From positions 24,917-88,916 of the forward strand of contig MKTJ01000040.1 in assembly GCA_001898225.1 (NCBI GenBank): a stretch of DNA of 64,000 nt, given 5' to 3'. The notes under the pieces are model-generated. The model had not been told where the DNA came from, made no database searches, and saw nothing but the letters and a program-made list of their open reading frames with translations. Below, in pieces: positions 1-10,930 of the stretch. Positions within the stretch are counted from its first letter, which is position 1, and every line of letters starts with the position of its first letter. The position numbers and the translations under genes are program-made. This DNA is from Chloroflexi bacterium 54-19 (GTDB taxonomy: Bacteria; Chloroflexota; Chloroflexia; Chloroheliales; Chloroheliaceae).

Positions 1-1
1 G

Positions 2-1876
2 GGTGTCCCTAATACCGCCGGGGATTATACCCTGCATATTGACCTGGTCCAGGGGGCCGATGGCTGGTTGTCGACCAAGGGCGCGGAGGATTTGCTGGTC
101 AAGATAACCATTCGGGGTAAAGATACCACCCCACCCACCAGCCGGGTCCAGTCCCTGCCGCTCTTTTCGACCTCGACCACCTTTACTGTGACCTGGGCTT
201 CCAAAGACGAGGATGGCGGTAGTGGCGTTTCTTATTCCGATGTGCAATACCGGGTTTCTACCGACCAGACCTGGCACGACTGGCTCCTGGATACGACCGC
301 GAGTGCGGCCCGTTTCACCGGGGAAAATGGCAAGCTCTACCTTTTCCGCAGCCGGGCGGTAGACCAGGCCGGTAACGCCGGGAGCTACCCCGAAAACGAG
401 CAGAGTAGTACCCGTGTGGATAGTCTACCGCCCGCCGCCAGGGTCGAAGGTTTACCCGCCCAGAGCCCTTCCGTCTTCCTGGTACGCTGGTCCAGCTACG
501 ACAACGTGGCCGGGGCCGCCGTTTCTTTATGTGATGTCCAGTACCGCGAGGGCGCAAACGGTGCCTGGACCGACTGGTTGCTCGGCACCAGCGCCGAGTC
601 AGCCCTTTTCAGGGGTGAGGCCGGTAAGAGCTATTCCTTCCGGGTCCGGGCTATTGATTATGCCGGGAACCAGGGCGACTATCCGAGTGTGCCCCAGGCG
701 ACCACGACCGTTTCGGCGGCGTTCGACAGCCTGGTCGGGCAACTCCCTACCGGGAGTCTTTCCAGCCCTGTAACTGCGACGGTCCCGGTGGCGACAGTTG
801 CATCATCTCCTTCGACTACTGTTAGTGGCACGATCACACCTGCCGCTACCATCTCCCCAACGGTGACCGGGGCTGGTTACGCTGCCTATTTTCCGTTCGC
901 TGTTAAGGCCGGAGACAACGGTAGCGGCACCAGCAACCTGATGGTCTACAATCCCGGCACCAGCCCCTTAATGGTTGATATTGCTTTTTACGACCAATCC
1001 GGGAAATTTATAACCGGCACTACGGGCCTATCGCCTGACCAGGAGCAAATTGCCGGCGCTACTTCTTCCACCGTCAGAAAGGTCGTAGGGCCGGGTGAAA
1101 CGGCCAATATCCCGGCGGCTTTGCTGGCTCCACCCAATTTTAGCGGCTGGGTGCTGGCCCACTCGGACCAGCCATTCCAGGCTTACGGGGTGCGCCAACC
1201 GGCCACCGGCCAGGCGGTCCAGTATGCCGCTACCGGGACGGGCACCCGGCTTTACCTGCCTTATCTAAAGAAATCGGATGCCCTCGGCTCGACCTATCTC
1301 AATATCGCCAACCCATCCCAAACCACGGCGGAATACACTATTACCTATTATGACGCCGCCAGTGGTAACGTGCTGGCAAATGAAAAACGGACCCTTTCCA
1401 GGTATGGTAGCGCCCGTTTTTCGATAAACAGCCTGAATACCGAGGATGCCTTTCCGCGTTTCCAGGCGTCGGCGATAATCACTTCAAACGTGCCGCTGGC
1501 CGTCTCCGCCGAAGGTTTGCTGGAAGATGGCTCGGCTTACAGTTACCCGGCCCAGACCGCCCTCGCCCCGGTCGCGCCCCAGATTCCGGTCTACCGGGAC
1601 GTTAACGGGGTCACGACCACTTTGCTGGTCCAGAACACCGGCCAGGAAAGCCTGACCGTGAAAATGGAGTATTTCAACAGTAACGGGGAAATTATTGCCT
1701 CTCAACAAGCGACCATCGCGGGATATAGCCGCCAGACCGTCTGGGCTGGCGACGTGCCGGACCTGAAAGCCGGGTTTAGCGGCAAGGTGCGGGTCAGTAC
1801 GGCCACGCCGAACGGCAATATCGTGGTGCTGGTGTTGGGCGCAGGGCCAGGCATGGCCGGACGGCCTTATCTCTAG
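2..1876 (+). CDS. Secreted Ig/FN3-type repeat protein, 3' part (5' end outside window)
   Basis: The reading frame is open to the left edge, so this is the C-terminal part of a longer protein; the TTG at 68 is not needed as a start. The first residues (GDYTLHIDLVQGADGWLS) look like the end of an NBR1-type Ig domain. Two FN3-like repeats follow (about 122-420 and 424-715), each ending in the same pattern, W-x2-WLL, F-x-G-E-x-G-K-x-Y and R-A-x-D-x-A-G-N. After a Ser/Thr-rich linker come three further beta-type repeats (about 880-1240, 1245-1575 and 1585-1870), each with an N-P-G/N-T-G turn and a Y-(Y/F)-(D/N)-x2-G strand pair. It is probably an extracellular or surface binding protein; I see no catalytic motif. 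A bidirectional terminator follows. Confidence 0.75.
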   Translation, partial: GVPNTAGDYTLHIDLVQGADGWLSTKGAEDLLVKITIRGKDTTPPTSRVQSLPLFSTSTTFTVTWASKDEDGGSGVSYSDVQYRVSTDQTWHDWLLDTTASAARFTGENGKLYLFRSRAVDQAGNAGSYPENEQSSTRVDSLPPAARVEGLPAQSPSVFLVRWSSYDNVAGAAVSLCDVQYREGANGAWTDWLLGTSAESALFRGEAGKSYSFRVRAIDYAGNQGDYPSVPQATTTVSAAFDSLVGQLPTGSLSSPVTATVPVATVASSPSTTVSGTITPAATISPTVTGAGYAAYFPFAVKAGDNGSGTSNLMVYNPGTSPLMVDIAFYDQSGKFITGTTGLSPDQEQIAGATSSTVRKVVGPGETANIPAALLAPPNFSGWVLAHSDQPFQAYGVRQPATGQAVQYAATGTGTRLYLPYLKKSDALGSTYLNIANPSQTTAEYTITYYDAASGNVLANEKRTLSRYGSARFSINSLNTEDAFPRFQASAIITSNVPLAVSAEGLLEDGSAYSYPAQTALAPVAPQIPVYRDVNGVTTTLLVQNTGQESLTVKMEYFNSNGEIIASQQATIAGYSRQTVWAGDVPDLKAGFSGKVRVSTATPNGNIVVLVLGAGPGMAGRPYL

Positions 1877-1916
1877 GATTTAGGCGGTTTCAAATTTCAA
1901 AGATTAGCAATTAAAG

Positions 1917-1948
1917 AAGGCTGCTTCCACTAAAGGAGACAGCCTTTT
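1917..1948. terminator. Bidirectional intrinsic terminator
   Basis: AAGGCTG pairs with CAGCCTT, the stem continues inward with TTCC/GGAG after one mismatch, and T runs lie on both sides. It sits between two convergent genes and can serve both. Confidence 0.6.
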
Positions 1949-1965
1949 AAGAGGATTTTACACTT

Positions 1966-3609
1966 TCAAGTTTCACTTTGCAATCTGGCAATCACGTTCC
2001 ATTTAATCCGGGGAGAATCTTTTAAAAAATAAAAAGAAAACTTATTAATAGTGACTTCCTCGTAATATTGTTTACCCCACTCCCAGATGTCCTGCGACCC
2101 CCAGCCAAACTGTTCTACAAAATCGGGTTTTAATTCTTTTATAGAATAGTTAAGGTCATACTTGTTATGTCCTGATAGGCTATAGGTGCCGATTTTAGCC
2201 ATCGCGCCTGAAAGGTCTGCCGGCAATTGCGCGATATGCTTATCCATTTTACCCAGAAAGTCGATCCCTTTAAGGCCTGTATAATATGGAATCGCTCCGG
2301 CGGTAATCATGCCGATAGTAGCGTCTGGATAACAGACCTCGTTTAATACCTCGATTTTCGTATATTCACGCAAAGAATAGTGGAGAGAGTTAATTTCCTG
2401 GGTAAGTGACATTTCTGGCAGAAACCGGGCGTTTATTACCAGGAGTAAGACTATTAATCCGAGCGTGGAAACAAGCGGTCGCAGCCGGAGTTTGCCAAAA
2501 AAGAGGTTTGCGATTACTACGAAAAGCAATGGTATCGCCGGGCACAGGATACGCCAGTAGTTCCAAGCGTCGCCACCCACGTAAATCTCGTAGCCGATGA
2601 GCGCAACCATTATCCCGTAAAACAACAGGCATTTGCGGTTAAAATTCAGAATTAAACCCAGGGTCGCCAGAAAAAGCACCGGCCAGGTTTCAAGGATAAA
2701 GGGTCCGATAAACCCTATACCATTTAAAATCTTATCCTTCAAGGGCATGCCGGTAGCTTTTAGAGTATAGGTGTTTGGCACCAGGTCGCCATAATAAAAC
2801 AACCTAAAAAGTTCCTGGGCTGCAATTATTGCAAAAGTTATTCCAAAGGTAAAAGCCAGGTAGTATAATTTTTGGTTCTTTGAGGAATTCTCTAATGTGT
2901 AAGTTTCGTAGACGAGGTAAAGCAGAATGGGGGCGGTCATTACCAACGAGTCGGGGCGGGCTAGAAAGGCCAGACCCAGGAGAAGGCCGATAAGACTACC
3001 CCTAGCTTTCGAAGGGTTATCTACAAACTTGAAGACACTCCATATTCCGGCTAACTCCAACAATGTTAAAAGGCCGGTCTCCATACCCAGCAACGACCAG
3101 TAGAAAATGGGAAAATAGCCGAGTGCCGCCCCTACCCCAATAAGTTTTAGCAGGGTCTGCTCGGTTTTATTTTTCCCTTTAATAACATTTAGGGTTATTT
3201 GAGCCGAAAAAAAGCCAATTGCGGTCAGGATAAAAATATTAAGTAGCTGGACGACAAGAACCGACAAGCTTTTATTGAAGAAGAAAGTTACCACGGTCAT
3301 CATCAGGACCGTTAGGGGATTGGTATAGCCTTCCACATATTCGCCGGGGTTCCAAACAAGGCCCACACCATGTGAAAGATTCCATGCATAGCGCATCGAA
3401 ATCATAGCATCATCGAATAAGGTGTAGTAGCGGGTAGTGATTCCATTTTCCGAAACCGGTAGAGTGGTTCTAAAAATAAAAGCCAGGTAATAGGTAACAG
3501 CTAATATCAGCAACCCAATGAAGCCCCAGTTGGTTTTAAGTTTAGCGCCAAGGAAAAAGGAACTCCTGCTAAGTTTAACGCGGGGCAAGGTTATCAAAGC
3601 TGTCTCCAA
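1966..3609 (-). CDS. GT-C fold membrane glycosyltransferase (GT39/AftB-like)
   Basis: A polytopic membrane protein of 547 residues with a TTG start. After the first membrane segment comes an acidic loop, [19 protein letters not shown], followed by [13 protein letters not shown]. This DD-A-x-I-S-x-R-Y-A...G-L-V-x-N-P-G-E-x-VEGY-N-P signature is typical of GT-C enzymes that use polyprenyl-phosphate sugars, including mycobacterial arabinofuranosyltransferases of the AftB type. About ten hydrophobic segments fill residues 30-400 and the soluble C-terminal part (about 400-547) would lie outside. It probably transfers a sugar to a cell-envelope glycan; donor and acceptor cannot be read from sequence. 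It stands alone, convergent with the upstream surface-protein gene. The region is more AT-rich than its neighbours. Confidence 0.7.
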   Translation of the reverse strand: METALITLPRVKLSRSSFFLGAKLKTNWGFIGLLILAVTYYLAFIFRTTLPVSENGITTRYYTLFDDAMISMRYAWNLSHGVGLVWNPGEYVEGYTNPLTVLMMTVVTFFFNKSLSVLVVQLLNIFILTAIGFFSAQITLNVIKGKNKTEQTLLKLIGVGAALGYFPIFYWSLLGMETGLLTLLELAGIWSVFKFVDNPSKARGSLIGLLLGLAFLARPDSLVMTAPILLYLVYETYTLENSSKNQKLYYLAFTFGITFAIIAAQELFRLFYYGDLVPNTYTLKATGMPLKDKILNGIGFIGPFILETWPVLFLATLGLILNFNRKCLLFYGIMVALIGYEIYVGGDAWNYWRILCPAIPLLFVVIANLFFGKLRLRPLVSTLGLIVLLLVINARFLPEMSLTQEINSLHYSLREYTKIEVLNEVCYPDATIGMITAGAIPYYTGLKGIDFLGKMDKHIAQLPADLSGAMAKIGTYSLSGHNKYDLNYSIKELKPDFVEQFGWGSQDIWEWGKQYYEEVTINKFSFYFLKDSPRIKWNVIARLQSET

Positions 3610-3770
3610 ATGAAGTAAATATTCTAAATGTTGCTTTATTTTAAATGCTTTGAAATTTACAGGTCAATAGGACTTTTAACCCGCAGTTTATTATGTTCTT
3701 TTATTTCGGGACAGTTTTACTTTTGCACTAAAAAGCCCAAAAGGTTTTTAGTGTGCATTTCCCATCCAGG

Positions 3771-4247
3771 CTACTCTTTGCGGTCTTTCTCTTTAGGCTG
3801 GGGCCGATTGCTCGCGGTGTAGCGCAAAAAGAAGCGTCCCCAGAGCTGGTAGGCCCAGATAACCCCCGCCGCTGCCTGGACAATACCGCTGATACTCAGG
3901 CTTATTGTTATGATGGTCCCCTGTAGGGAGCCGGAGAAATAGAGCGGCTCCCCTAGAATCCGCAGCACCATCCCGGTGTTGATAAGGATATAGGCGGTAT
4001 AGCCCAGCCGTTCGTTGTAGCCGTAAGGCCGCTGGGGTGTCTTGCGGCGTGGCAGGAGCCAGTAAGCGATACCGATAGCAAACTGGACGAACCAGCCGAC
4101 GAATAATATATGGGCGTGGACTTCTCCCCAGGCGTTGCCCCAGGTCGCCCCGGCGGCTTCGCCAATCAATAATGCACCACCCAACACAAAACCAATCAGC
4201 AGATAAACCAGGCTGGTCTTTCCCATCAGCCGGGTAAGCGGGTCCAT
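3771..4247 (-). CDS. Small haem-copper-oxidase subunit I-like membrane protein
   Basis: 158 residues with four predicted membrane helices. The ATG is preceded by a near-perfect ribosome site, AAGGAGG, six bases upstream, so the start is secure. The segment E-V-H-A-H-I-L-F-V-G-W-F-V-Q-F-A-I-G-I-A-Y-W-L-L-P-R resembles the His-bearing helices of cytochrome oxidase subunit I and NnrS-type proteins, but the protein is only about a third of their size. The two His residues (HAH) could bind haem or metal. Known families of short NnrS/oxidase-like proteins of this size exist in Chloroflexota and Bacilli, but their function is poorly known. A second ORF in another frame over the same bases is a shadow. 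The gene is monocistronic, divergent from rpoD. Confidence 0.6.
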   Translation of the reverse strand: MDPLTRLMGKTSLVYLLIGFVLGGALLIGEAAGATWGNAWGEVHAHILFVGWFVQFAIGIAYWLLPRRKTPQRPYGYNERLGYTAYILINTGMVLRILGEPLYFSGSLQGTIITISLSISGIVQAAAGVIWAYQLWGRFFLRYTASNRPQPKEKDRKE

Positions 4248-4768
4248 AGATTCCTCCTTGGGATTTTGCCATTAAAGTTGGAAGAATTATAAAACTTTTT
4301 CGAGAAAGTCGCGTATATAATTTACACCGGCTGACAGAGAAGGAAAAACAAAGACGAAATCTCCCCCCACCAGGCCGGACAAAGCGTTGATAAGGTTGAA
4401 TAGAACCAAAAACTGCTAATAAGGTTCTTCTTTCCGCTCATTTTTACGAATTGTTGAACTTTTCACAACTCTTTTACGTATTATATATAGGTGAATCTAA
4501 ACAGATGAAAGCATTCCGCTCAAATTTTGACAGGCGGCGGAAATTGAAGTATTATGCGCGAGTCATATTTTTGAGGAGACTACTGACCTGCCCTTTTGCT
4601 CAAGTTTCACCAGGCTCGTAGATTTCACCACGTAGTTACAGTTAACTACATAGCCTCAAGACAGCAGCAATCATCAATTCATTGCTCTATGTTAAGGTCG
4701 CGGCGGAGAAGTTTGGAAAGTTAAATTGTTTAGGGTCAATTGTTAGGTAAAAGGCGAAGAAAATAAAA
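4248..4768. other. Gene-free stretch upstream of rpoD
   Basis: About 520 bases between two divergent genes. It holds a candidate rpoD promoter (4462-4489), a 7-bp hairpin with a four-base loop (4632-4649, GTAGTTA/TAACTAC) inside what would be a leader of about 270 bases, and a weak -10 (ATTATA at 4286-4291, read on the minus strand) for the left gene. No open frame here looks coding. Confidence 0.6.
4462..4489 (+). promoter_or_regulatory. Candidate rpoD promoter
   Basis: TTCACA and TATATA separated by 16 bp. An overlapping alternative is TTGAAC (4454) with TATTAT (4479). It would give a long 5' leader for the sigma factor gene. Confidence 0.4.
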
Positions 4769-5926
<1,158 letters not shown>

Positions 5927-5951
5927 GTCAGGCTTCCCGTTTTTCGAAATT

Positions 5952-5982
5952 AAAAGGACCACTTTTTCGAGTGGTCCTTTTT
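5952..5982 (+). terminator. Intrinsic terminator of rpoD
   Basis: A perfect 12-bp stem (AAAAGGACCACT / AGTGGTCCTTTT) with a six-base loop ends in a T run, 25 bases after the rpoD stop codon. Confidence 0.92.
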
Positions 5983-6043
5983 CTTTGTCTAATTCTAAAT
6001 CTGGTAATAGTGGTTAGTTTTTAGGCGGAACGGCCTTTCTAAA

Positions 6044-6865
6044 CTAAGCTAAGCTTTCCGAAACCCGGCTCAACCATTCCTCCACCAGGCTATTGAAAAG
6101 TTGGGATTGTTCGACGCTCAAATTATGCCCGGCCCGGTCAAGGACAGCGAAACTGGCCCTGGGGTAGTTTTCTAAAACCGGCCAGGCATCCTTGTACCCC
6201 ACGATATTGTCCTGCCGCCCCAGCAGGATTAGTGTGGGTTTGGGAAATGGAGTGGGCAGTTTCGTCACGTCGAAAGAAAAGGCGTAGTTTTGGACTATTT
6301 TCTCCAGAAATTTATGGTCGGCCCGGTTTACTGCGGTTATTACTTCTTCTCTAAACCGAGCCAGGATGGCACTCTCCTGGACCACGGCTATAGCGGTAAA
6401 TTCGGCGGCTTCCTCCGGCGTTAAACTCGCCACCAGGTCGGGGTCTTTGTGGACAACGGTAAGGGTCGGGAGATCTCTGGCGCTATGCAGGGCTATTTCC
6501 ACCGGGCAAATTAATCCCAGGCCCTGGACCCGGCTAGACATTCTAGCAACAACTCCCTGGGCCAGGTAGCCGCCATAAGATTCCCCTATTACTATAAATT
6601 CTTCGCCTGGAATAACCGCCTCGATAAAACCAAGGATAACCTCAAGCATATCGTCGCTGCCGTTTAGCTCAGGGTTCCCCGGCGTCCGGCCCATTCCCGG
6701 TAAATCGGGATAGATCCTTCGCCAGCCCTCTTTATGCGCAAAAACCGGTTCCAAACTATTTTTCAGGGAGTGGTGGTCAAGCGTAAAGCCGTGTAAGGCG
6801 ATTACCGCCACTCCGGTCCCGGTTTCTTCATAAAAAACCGGTATTCCTCTGACATTACATTCCAT
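6044..6865 (-). CDS. Alpha/beta-fold hydrolase
   Basis: The chosen ATG gives about 273 residues beginning MECNVRGIPVFYEETG, the usual first strand of this fold; the longer frame to 6955 would overlap the upstream gene. The oxyanion region is ALHGFTLDHHS, the nucleophile elbow is GESYGG (Ser), the acid is in LGRQDNIVG (Asp) and the base in DRAGHNLS (His), so the catalytic triad is complete. The family cleaves esters, peptides or C-C bonds; substrate is unknown. It starts 31 bases after the stop codon of the DUF952 gene and is probably cotranscribed with it. Confidence 0.8.
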   Translation of the reverse strand: MECNVRGIPVFYEETGTGVAVIALHGFTLDHHSLKNSLEPVFAHKEGWRRIYPDLPGMGRTPGNPELNGSDDMLEVILGFIEAVIPGEEFIVIGESYGGYLAQGVVARMSSRVQGLGLICPVEIALHSARDLPTLTVVHKDPDLVASLTPEEAAEFTAIAVVQESAILARFREEVITAVNRADHKFLEKIVQNYAFSFDVTKLPTPFPKPTLILLGRQDNIVGYKDAWPVLENYPRASFAVLDRAGHNLSVEQSQLFNSLVEEWLSRVSESLA

Positions 6866-6896
6866 AGCGGTATTCGTCCGTACCTGGTATAAATGG

Positions 6897-7256
6897 TTAT
6901 TCCAACGGCAGGAAACGCCCGTCAGGGTCGCGGGGAATTGGTTTAATCTCAACAATAGCGTCGCGGTTGAGTGGGCCGTAGATATGCGGGAAAATCTGTT
7001 TGGGGTCTTCGTAAATGACCGGGGAGGTCACCCGGCCTTTATCAATCACCAGGGCTATGAAGGGGCGGGGGTCGGCGGTGTAATAGCGGTTGCCTGTATC
7101 GGCCATATTTTGGGCGCCCTCGGTGGTGTGAATAAAGTTTTCGCGGCCTGCCCGCATTGGCTCCGGTATATAGGCTTCGTCCGCCGGTTGAGCTTCATAA
7201 TATTCCACCGGGACCATGTGAAAGGTCAGACCGGTCTGTTTTGTTTCCGGGTTCAT
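6897..7256 (-). CDS. DUF952 domain protein
   Basis: 119 residues. The pattern FIHTTEGAQNM, then FIALVIDKGRVTSPVIYED and FPHIYGPLNRDAIVEI is the hallmark of DUF952, small single-domain proteins of unknown biochemical function often compared with glutathione-S-transferase-like or ribosyl-processing folds. Cytoplasmic; no signal peptide. It is the first gene of a two-gene minus-strand unit with the hydrolase. Confidence 0.85.
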   Translation of the reverse strand: MNPETKQTGLTFHMVPVEYYEAQPADEAYIPEPMRAGRENFIHTTEGAQNMADTGNRYYTADPRPFIALVIDKGRVTSPVIYEDPKQIFPHIYGPLNRDAIVEIKPIPRDPDGRFLPLE

Positions 7257-7307
7257 TTTTCTCTTTCTTTTTACTTTCTTTAGTCTATTCTGCTTGCAGT
7301 CTTAATT

Positions 7308-7841
7308 TTAATCCAGGCTCTTACGCATCACGATTTCGAAAGGCTCGAACCCGGCCTTTTCCCAGAATTTCTGGCCCCCCGGATTTTTAACATCCACTTC
7401 TATCTGGACCCGGTTGACCCCCTGCTGTTTGAACCACTCGTAGGCTCGCGTTAACAACTGGTTGCCGACCCCTTCGGTGCGATAAGCTTCCTCGGACCAC
7501 AAATCGGCGATATAGCCGAAACGATGCTGGACGAAAAGGGGCGCTTCGTAGTGGAACGAACCGATGATGTACCCGGCAGGATGGTCGAGCAGTTCCTGGC
7601 CGCCCGTTGTTAGCGGGTAAGCGACGGCGAAGAAATAGTCGTCCGACCCGGCGGCGGTGCTCAACCATTCGACGCTGCCTTCCTGCCAACCGGGCCGGGG
7701 TTGCCAGTCGGTATGCAGGGTCGCGTGGTAGTCGTACATGCGCTGCATCATTTCCACGAAATGGTTAAGCTGGCTTTCAGGGCTGTCTGGCCCCAGAACT
7801 ACTACCTTGAAACGCTCGTGCTGTTCGCTCATAATCCCCAC
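7308..7841 (-). CDS. GNAT family N-acetyltransferase
   Basis: 177 residues from a GTG with GGGAG just upstream; an internal ATG three codons later (7832) is an equally possible start. The C-terminal half has the GNAT pattern: strand [39 protein letters not shown], in which R-T-E-G-V-G-N corresponds to the acetyl-CoA pyrophosphate loop (Q/RxxGxG/A), and then [15 protein letters not shown]. It probably acetylates a small molecule or protein amine; the acceptor is unknown. It lies downstream of pgk beyond a hairpin. Confidence 0.82.
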   Translation of the reverse strand: MGIMSEQHERFKVVVLGPDSPESQLNHFVEMMQRMYDYHATLHTDWQPRPGWQEGSVEWLSTAAGSDDYFFAVAYPLTTGGQELLDHPAGYIIGSFHYEAPLFVQHRFGYIADLWSEEAYRTEGVGNQLLTRAYEWFKQQGVNRVQIEVDVKNPGGQKFWEKAGFEPFEIVMRKSLD

Positions 7842-7869
7842 AAATTCTCCCGGCGCTGTAATCGAGTAG

Positions 7870-7914
7870 AAAGGCTGGCCGGTTTACCTGTTTGGAAAGA
7901 CCGGCCAGCTTTTA
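7870..7914 (-). terminator. Intrinsic terminator of pgk
   Basis: CTGGCCGGT/ACCGGCCAG stem extended by G-C and A-T pairs, with a T-rich tail in the minus direction, directly beyond the pgk stop codon. Confidence 0.65.
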
Positions 7915-7924
7915 ATGCCATAAC

Positions 7925-9139
7925 CTATTTGTTGTTGAGCGCGGCCACCCCCGGCAGGGTCTTGCCTTCCAGGAATTCGAGGCTGGCCCCACCCCCGGTG
8001 CTGATGTGGGTCATTTTGTCAGCAAGCCCGGCCTGCTCGACCGCTGCCACGCTGTCGCCACCACCGATGATGGTCGTGCCATCCACTTTCGCCAGGGCCT
8101 GGGCTACTCCCAGGGTGCCTTTGGCGAAGGGCGCTAACTCGAAGACACCCATCGGGCCGTTCCAGACGACTGTTTTAGCCGTTTTGAGGATTTCCTGGTA
8201 ATGCTCGACCGTTTCCGGGCCGATGTCCAGGATGCGCCAGCCGTCCGGCACCGCGTCCGGTTTAACTACCTGGGTTTTGGCGTCGGCGGAAAAAGCGTCG
8301 GCGATAACCACGTCTACCGGCAGGACCAGTTTGTCGCTCCCGGCCTTTTCGAACAGGTCGCGGGCGACATCGAGTTTGTCATCTTCCACCAGCGAATCAC
8401 CGACAGCGTAGCCCTGGGCTTTGAAGAAGGTGTTCGCCATTCCGCCGCCAATCAGCAGTTTATCGGTCTTATCCAGCAGGTTCTGAATGACCCCGATTTT
8501 GTCGGATACTTTCGCGCCGCCCAGGATAGCGATAAAGGGCCGGTCCGGGTTGTTGAGGGCTTTGCCCATGTAATCGAGTTCCTTTTGCATCAGGTAACCC
8601 GCTACCGCAGGTTGCAAATACCTTGTAACGCCTTCGGTCGAACTGTTGGCCCGGTGGGCGGTGCCAAAAGCGTCATTCACGAAGAGGTCGCCCAGGCGGC
8701 CCAGGTTCTGGGAAAGGTTCGAGTCGTTGCGCTCGTCGTCAGACTTGAACTTCTCGTTGGTGGGGTCCATCTTGGCCGGGAAGCGCACATTTTCCAGGAG
8801 CATCACTTCGCCGGGGTGCAAATCGCGGGTGGCCTGTTCGAGGGCTGCGCCCTGCACATCGTCCATCTTGCGGACTTTCTTGCCAAGCAATTTCTCTAAC
8901 CGGGCGGCGACCACGTCCATCTTAAGTTTGGGGTCGGCCCCTTTCGGTCGGCCCAGGTGGCTCATCAGGACCAGTTTCGCGCCGTGATTGATGAGATAGT
9001 TGATGGTAGGCAGGGCGGCTCTGATACGGGTATCGTCGGTAATCTCGCCGGTCTTTTTATCCAGGGGCACGTTAAAATCCACCCGCACCAGGGCGCGTTT
9101 GTTTTTAACGTCTACATCTTCAATGGTTTTCTTATCCAT
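7925..9139 (-). CDS. pgk: Phosphoglycerate kinase
   Basis: 404 residues, full length. Glycolytic and Calvin-cycle enzyme that transfers phosphate from 1,3-bisphosphoglycerate to ADP. The N-domain substrate site is present (DFNVPLDK and SHLGRPKG), as are the hinge [12 protein letters not shown], the [10 protein letters not shown] strand, WNGPMGVFE and the C-terminal nucleotide loop GGGDSVAA, followed by [16 protein letters not shown]. No residue expected for catalysis looks missing. Usual partners gap and tpiA are absent from this window, so the gene stands apart from a glycolytic operon here. A terminator follows. Confidence 0.97.
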   Translation of the reverse strand: MDKKTIEDVDVKNKRALVRVDFNVPLDKKTGEITDDTRIRAALPTINYLINHGAKLVLMSHLGRPKGADPKLKMDVVAARLEKLLGKKVRKMDDVQGAALEQATRDLHPGEVMLLENVRFPAKMDPTNEKFKSDDERNDSNLSQNLGRLGDLFVNDAFGTAHRANSSTEGVTRYLQPAVAGYLMQKELDYMGKALNNPDRPFIAILGGAKVSDKIGVIQNLLDKTDKLLIGGGMANTFFKAQGYAVGDSLVEDDKLDVARDLFEKAGSDKLVLPVDVVIADAFSADAKTQVVKPDAVPDGWRILDIGPETVEHYQEILKTAKTVVWNGPMGVFELAPFAKGTLGVAQALAKVDGTTIIGGGDSVAAVEQAGLADKMTHISTGGGASLEFLEGKTLPGVAALNNK

Positions 9140-9291
9140 GCTGCTCGCTCCGTTTCCACTTTTATTTTGAGCATTACCTTGCTTAGTGTAATTCCTACCC
9201 TCTATTTTAGCCTAAAATCTTCTTTTCTGCGTCAATTTTTGGGAAAAATAGGTAAAATCGCAGCGAGACTCGAAAAATCCTGCCCGCAAGT

Positions 9292-10170
9292 TCATTCCTT
9301 GACCGAGAAAGCCGGGTCGTATGGGGTTTCCAGAGCTTTCCGTCCCTCTTTAGCGGTCCTGGTTTTCCGGTTTTTGCGGGCTGTTACCACGATTAAGCCG
9401 AGGCAGACAACTATGACCGGTAGGCCGATAGCCCCGGCCAGGTAGTTGTTGTGGCTGAAGTTGACCAGGGTAAACATGGTCAGGTTCATGAGAAAGAGGG
9501 CCGGTGGTATGAACATGAACTTCAAACGAGGGCTACCTGGGGTAGGGGCCGGGACACTTTCGACGGTCAGGCGGTTGAGCAACCAGACCATGAGCAGGCT
9601 GATAAAGCCCCAGGCCACGAAATTGGCTTCCGGCACACCATAATAAAGACCGCTGTCGTGCCAGGTCCAGTAGTTTTGAATGTAGACCGCGACCGGCTCC
9701 ATCAGGAAGTCGCTGGCGAGGGCCAATGCCGCCGCTATCACCAGCCCGGCCCACCTGTTCCAATGGGGCCGGAGGTTTCCCAGCAGGTAACGGGTGGTGA
9801 AAAAGGCCGAGAGGACGACCATCAGCCAGGCGAAGATGATACCAACCGGCACGCCGAGCAGTTTGGGCGAAAGCACCTCGGTGTAGTTGTAGCGGCCAAA
9901 GGGAAAGCCGGTAGCGACCCCGACCGACTCGACCAAGAGGCCCAGCCCGAACAGCCCGCCGCTTGCCAGGAGACCCTGTCTCAGGCCGTAGTTAAGCGTG
10001 ACCCAGCTTGCCGCGACGAGTCCACCCACCACCAGCATGAAGCTCGCCATCCATTCGGTGCCGACCGGGACGCGGTCGAGCATGACCAGCACTACCGAGG
10101 ATGGGTAAATCCAGCAGTAGACCCCGAAGGCGGTCAGCATAAAAACCCGGTTGACCTGGGTTTTTCTCAA
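9292..10170 (-). CDS. Carotenoid biosynthesis membrane protein (CruF/DUF422-like)
   Basis: 292 residues with about seven membrane segments. The conserved features of the CruF/DUF422 family are visible: FPFGRYNYTE, GVPVGIIFAWLMVVLSA, a D-F-L-M-E-P-V motif and an aromatic WTWHDSGLYYGVP segment. CruF enzymes hydrate the C-1',2' double bond of gamma- or psi-end carotenoids; bisanhydrobacterioruberin hydratase of haloarchaea belongs to the same family. This suggests the cell makes C-1-hydroxylated or glycosylated carotenoids, though no other carotenoid gene is in the window. It has its own promoter at 10217-10244. Confidence 0.82.
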   Translation of the reverse strand: MRKTQVNRVFMLTAFGVYCWIYPSSVVLVMLDRVPVGTEWMASFMLVVGGLVAASWVTLNYGLRQGLLASGGLFGLGLLVESVGVATGFPFGRYNYTEVLSPKLLGVPVGIIFAWLMVVLSAFFTTRYLLGNLRPHWNRWAGLVIAAALALASDFLMEPVAVYIQNYWTWHDSGLYYGVPEANFVAWGFISLLMVWLLNRLTVESVPAPTPGSPRLKFMFIPPALFLMNLTMFTLVNFSHNNYLAGAIGLPVIVVCLGLIVVTARKNRKTRTAKEGRKALETPYDPAFSVKE

Positions 10171-10216
10171 AGTTAAGTCCTTCCCGTTACTTTAACAGAC
10201 CTGAATTGCCAGGATT

Positions 10217-10244
10217 ATTATAGCGTGCTTTGGCGGGGTGTGAA
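10217..10244 (-). promoter_or_regulatory. Promoter of the carotenoid gene
   Basis: On the minus strand TTCACA and TATAAT are separated by 16 bp, about 45 bases upstream of the start codon. Confidence 0.65.
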
Positions 10245-10345
10245 GGCGGGCTGGTGGTTGAATGCGTAAAGATAGAGGGAAAGACGGTTTTAAAGGTTAT
10301 TGAATTTCTATGTTCAATGTTGTTTGGCACCCATAAAGGGCGCGT

Positions 10346-10912
10346 TTAACGCGCTTCCCAGTCTTCCCTGGTGATGGCGAAAAGGTAGTGGTCTTCCCAG
10401 TGGTCGTTCATTTTCAGATAGCGCAGGGCCAGCCCCTCCCGGCGAAACCCGGCTTTTTCCAGCACACGCTGCGACCCGGCATTTTTAAGCATGGTCGCGG
10501 CGGCAACCCGGTGCAAGCCCAGTTCTTCAAAGGCGAACTGCAAGAGGCGTTTAACAGCCCTGGTGGAATAGCCCCGCCCGTTGTAGGCTTCGGCCAGGAA
10601 GTAGCCAAGGTTACAGGTTTCGGCAAAGCCACGCATAATCCAGGAGAGGCGGTAGCGCCCGATTAACTGGTCGTTTTCGGCCAGGAACAGGCCGAACGCG
10701 TAAGCTTCGTCGGCCCTGGAGGCGTCCTGGTCGGCCCGGATGATATGGCCGATGCCTTCGGTGGTGTAAAAGCTGGCGGAGCGGGCTGGTTCCCAGGGTT
10801 TTAGAAAAGCCGCGTTATCCACGTAAAGTTTCAGGAGAGCGGGGACATCTTTTTCTTCAAGCAACCGGAGATAAATTTCGCCCAGGTCCAGGCGGAAATT
10901 GAGGTTTCGCAT
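10346..10912 (-). CDS. RimJ/RimL-type GNAT acetyltransferase
   Basis: 188 residues. The sequence follows the RimJ/RimL pattern: LRLLEEKDVPALLKLY near the start, CNLGYFLAEAYNGRGYSTRAVKRLLQFAFEELGLHRV containing the acetyl-CoA loop (R/NGRGYxT), and NAGSQRVLEKAGFRREG near the end. Members acetylate protein N-termini or small molecules and detoxification roles are common; the acceptor is not predictable. The start codon is 18 bases after the stop of the histidine kinase, so the two are probably cotranscribed. Confidence 0.85.
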   Translation of the reverse strand: MRNLNFRLDLGEIYLRLLEEKDVPALLKLYVDNAAFLKPWEPARSASFYTTEGIGHIIRADQDASRADEAYAFGLFLAENDQLIGRYRLSWIMRGFAETCNLGYFLAEAYNGRGYSTRAVKRLLQFAFEELGLHRVAAATMLKNAGSQRVLEKAGFRREGLALRYLKMNDHWEDHYLFAITREDWEAR

Positions 10913-10930
10913 GGTAACAGAAAAGTCCTT

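Noticed and set aside
9140..9291. A strong promoter upstream of pgk
   Set aside because: TTGACG and TAAAAT are present on the minus strand but are 20 bp apart, too far for a confident call.
10340..10354. GCGCGTT-T-AACGCGC palindrome over the stop codon of the RimJ-like gene
   Set aside because: The one-base loop cannot fold as a terminator hairpin and there is no T run; it may be chance.
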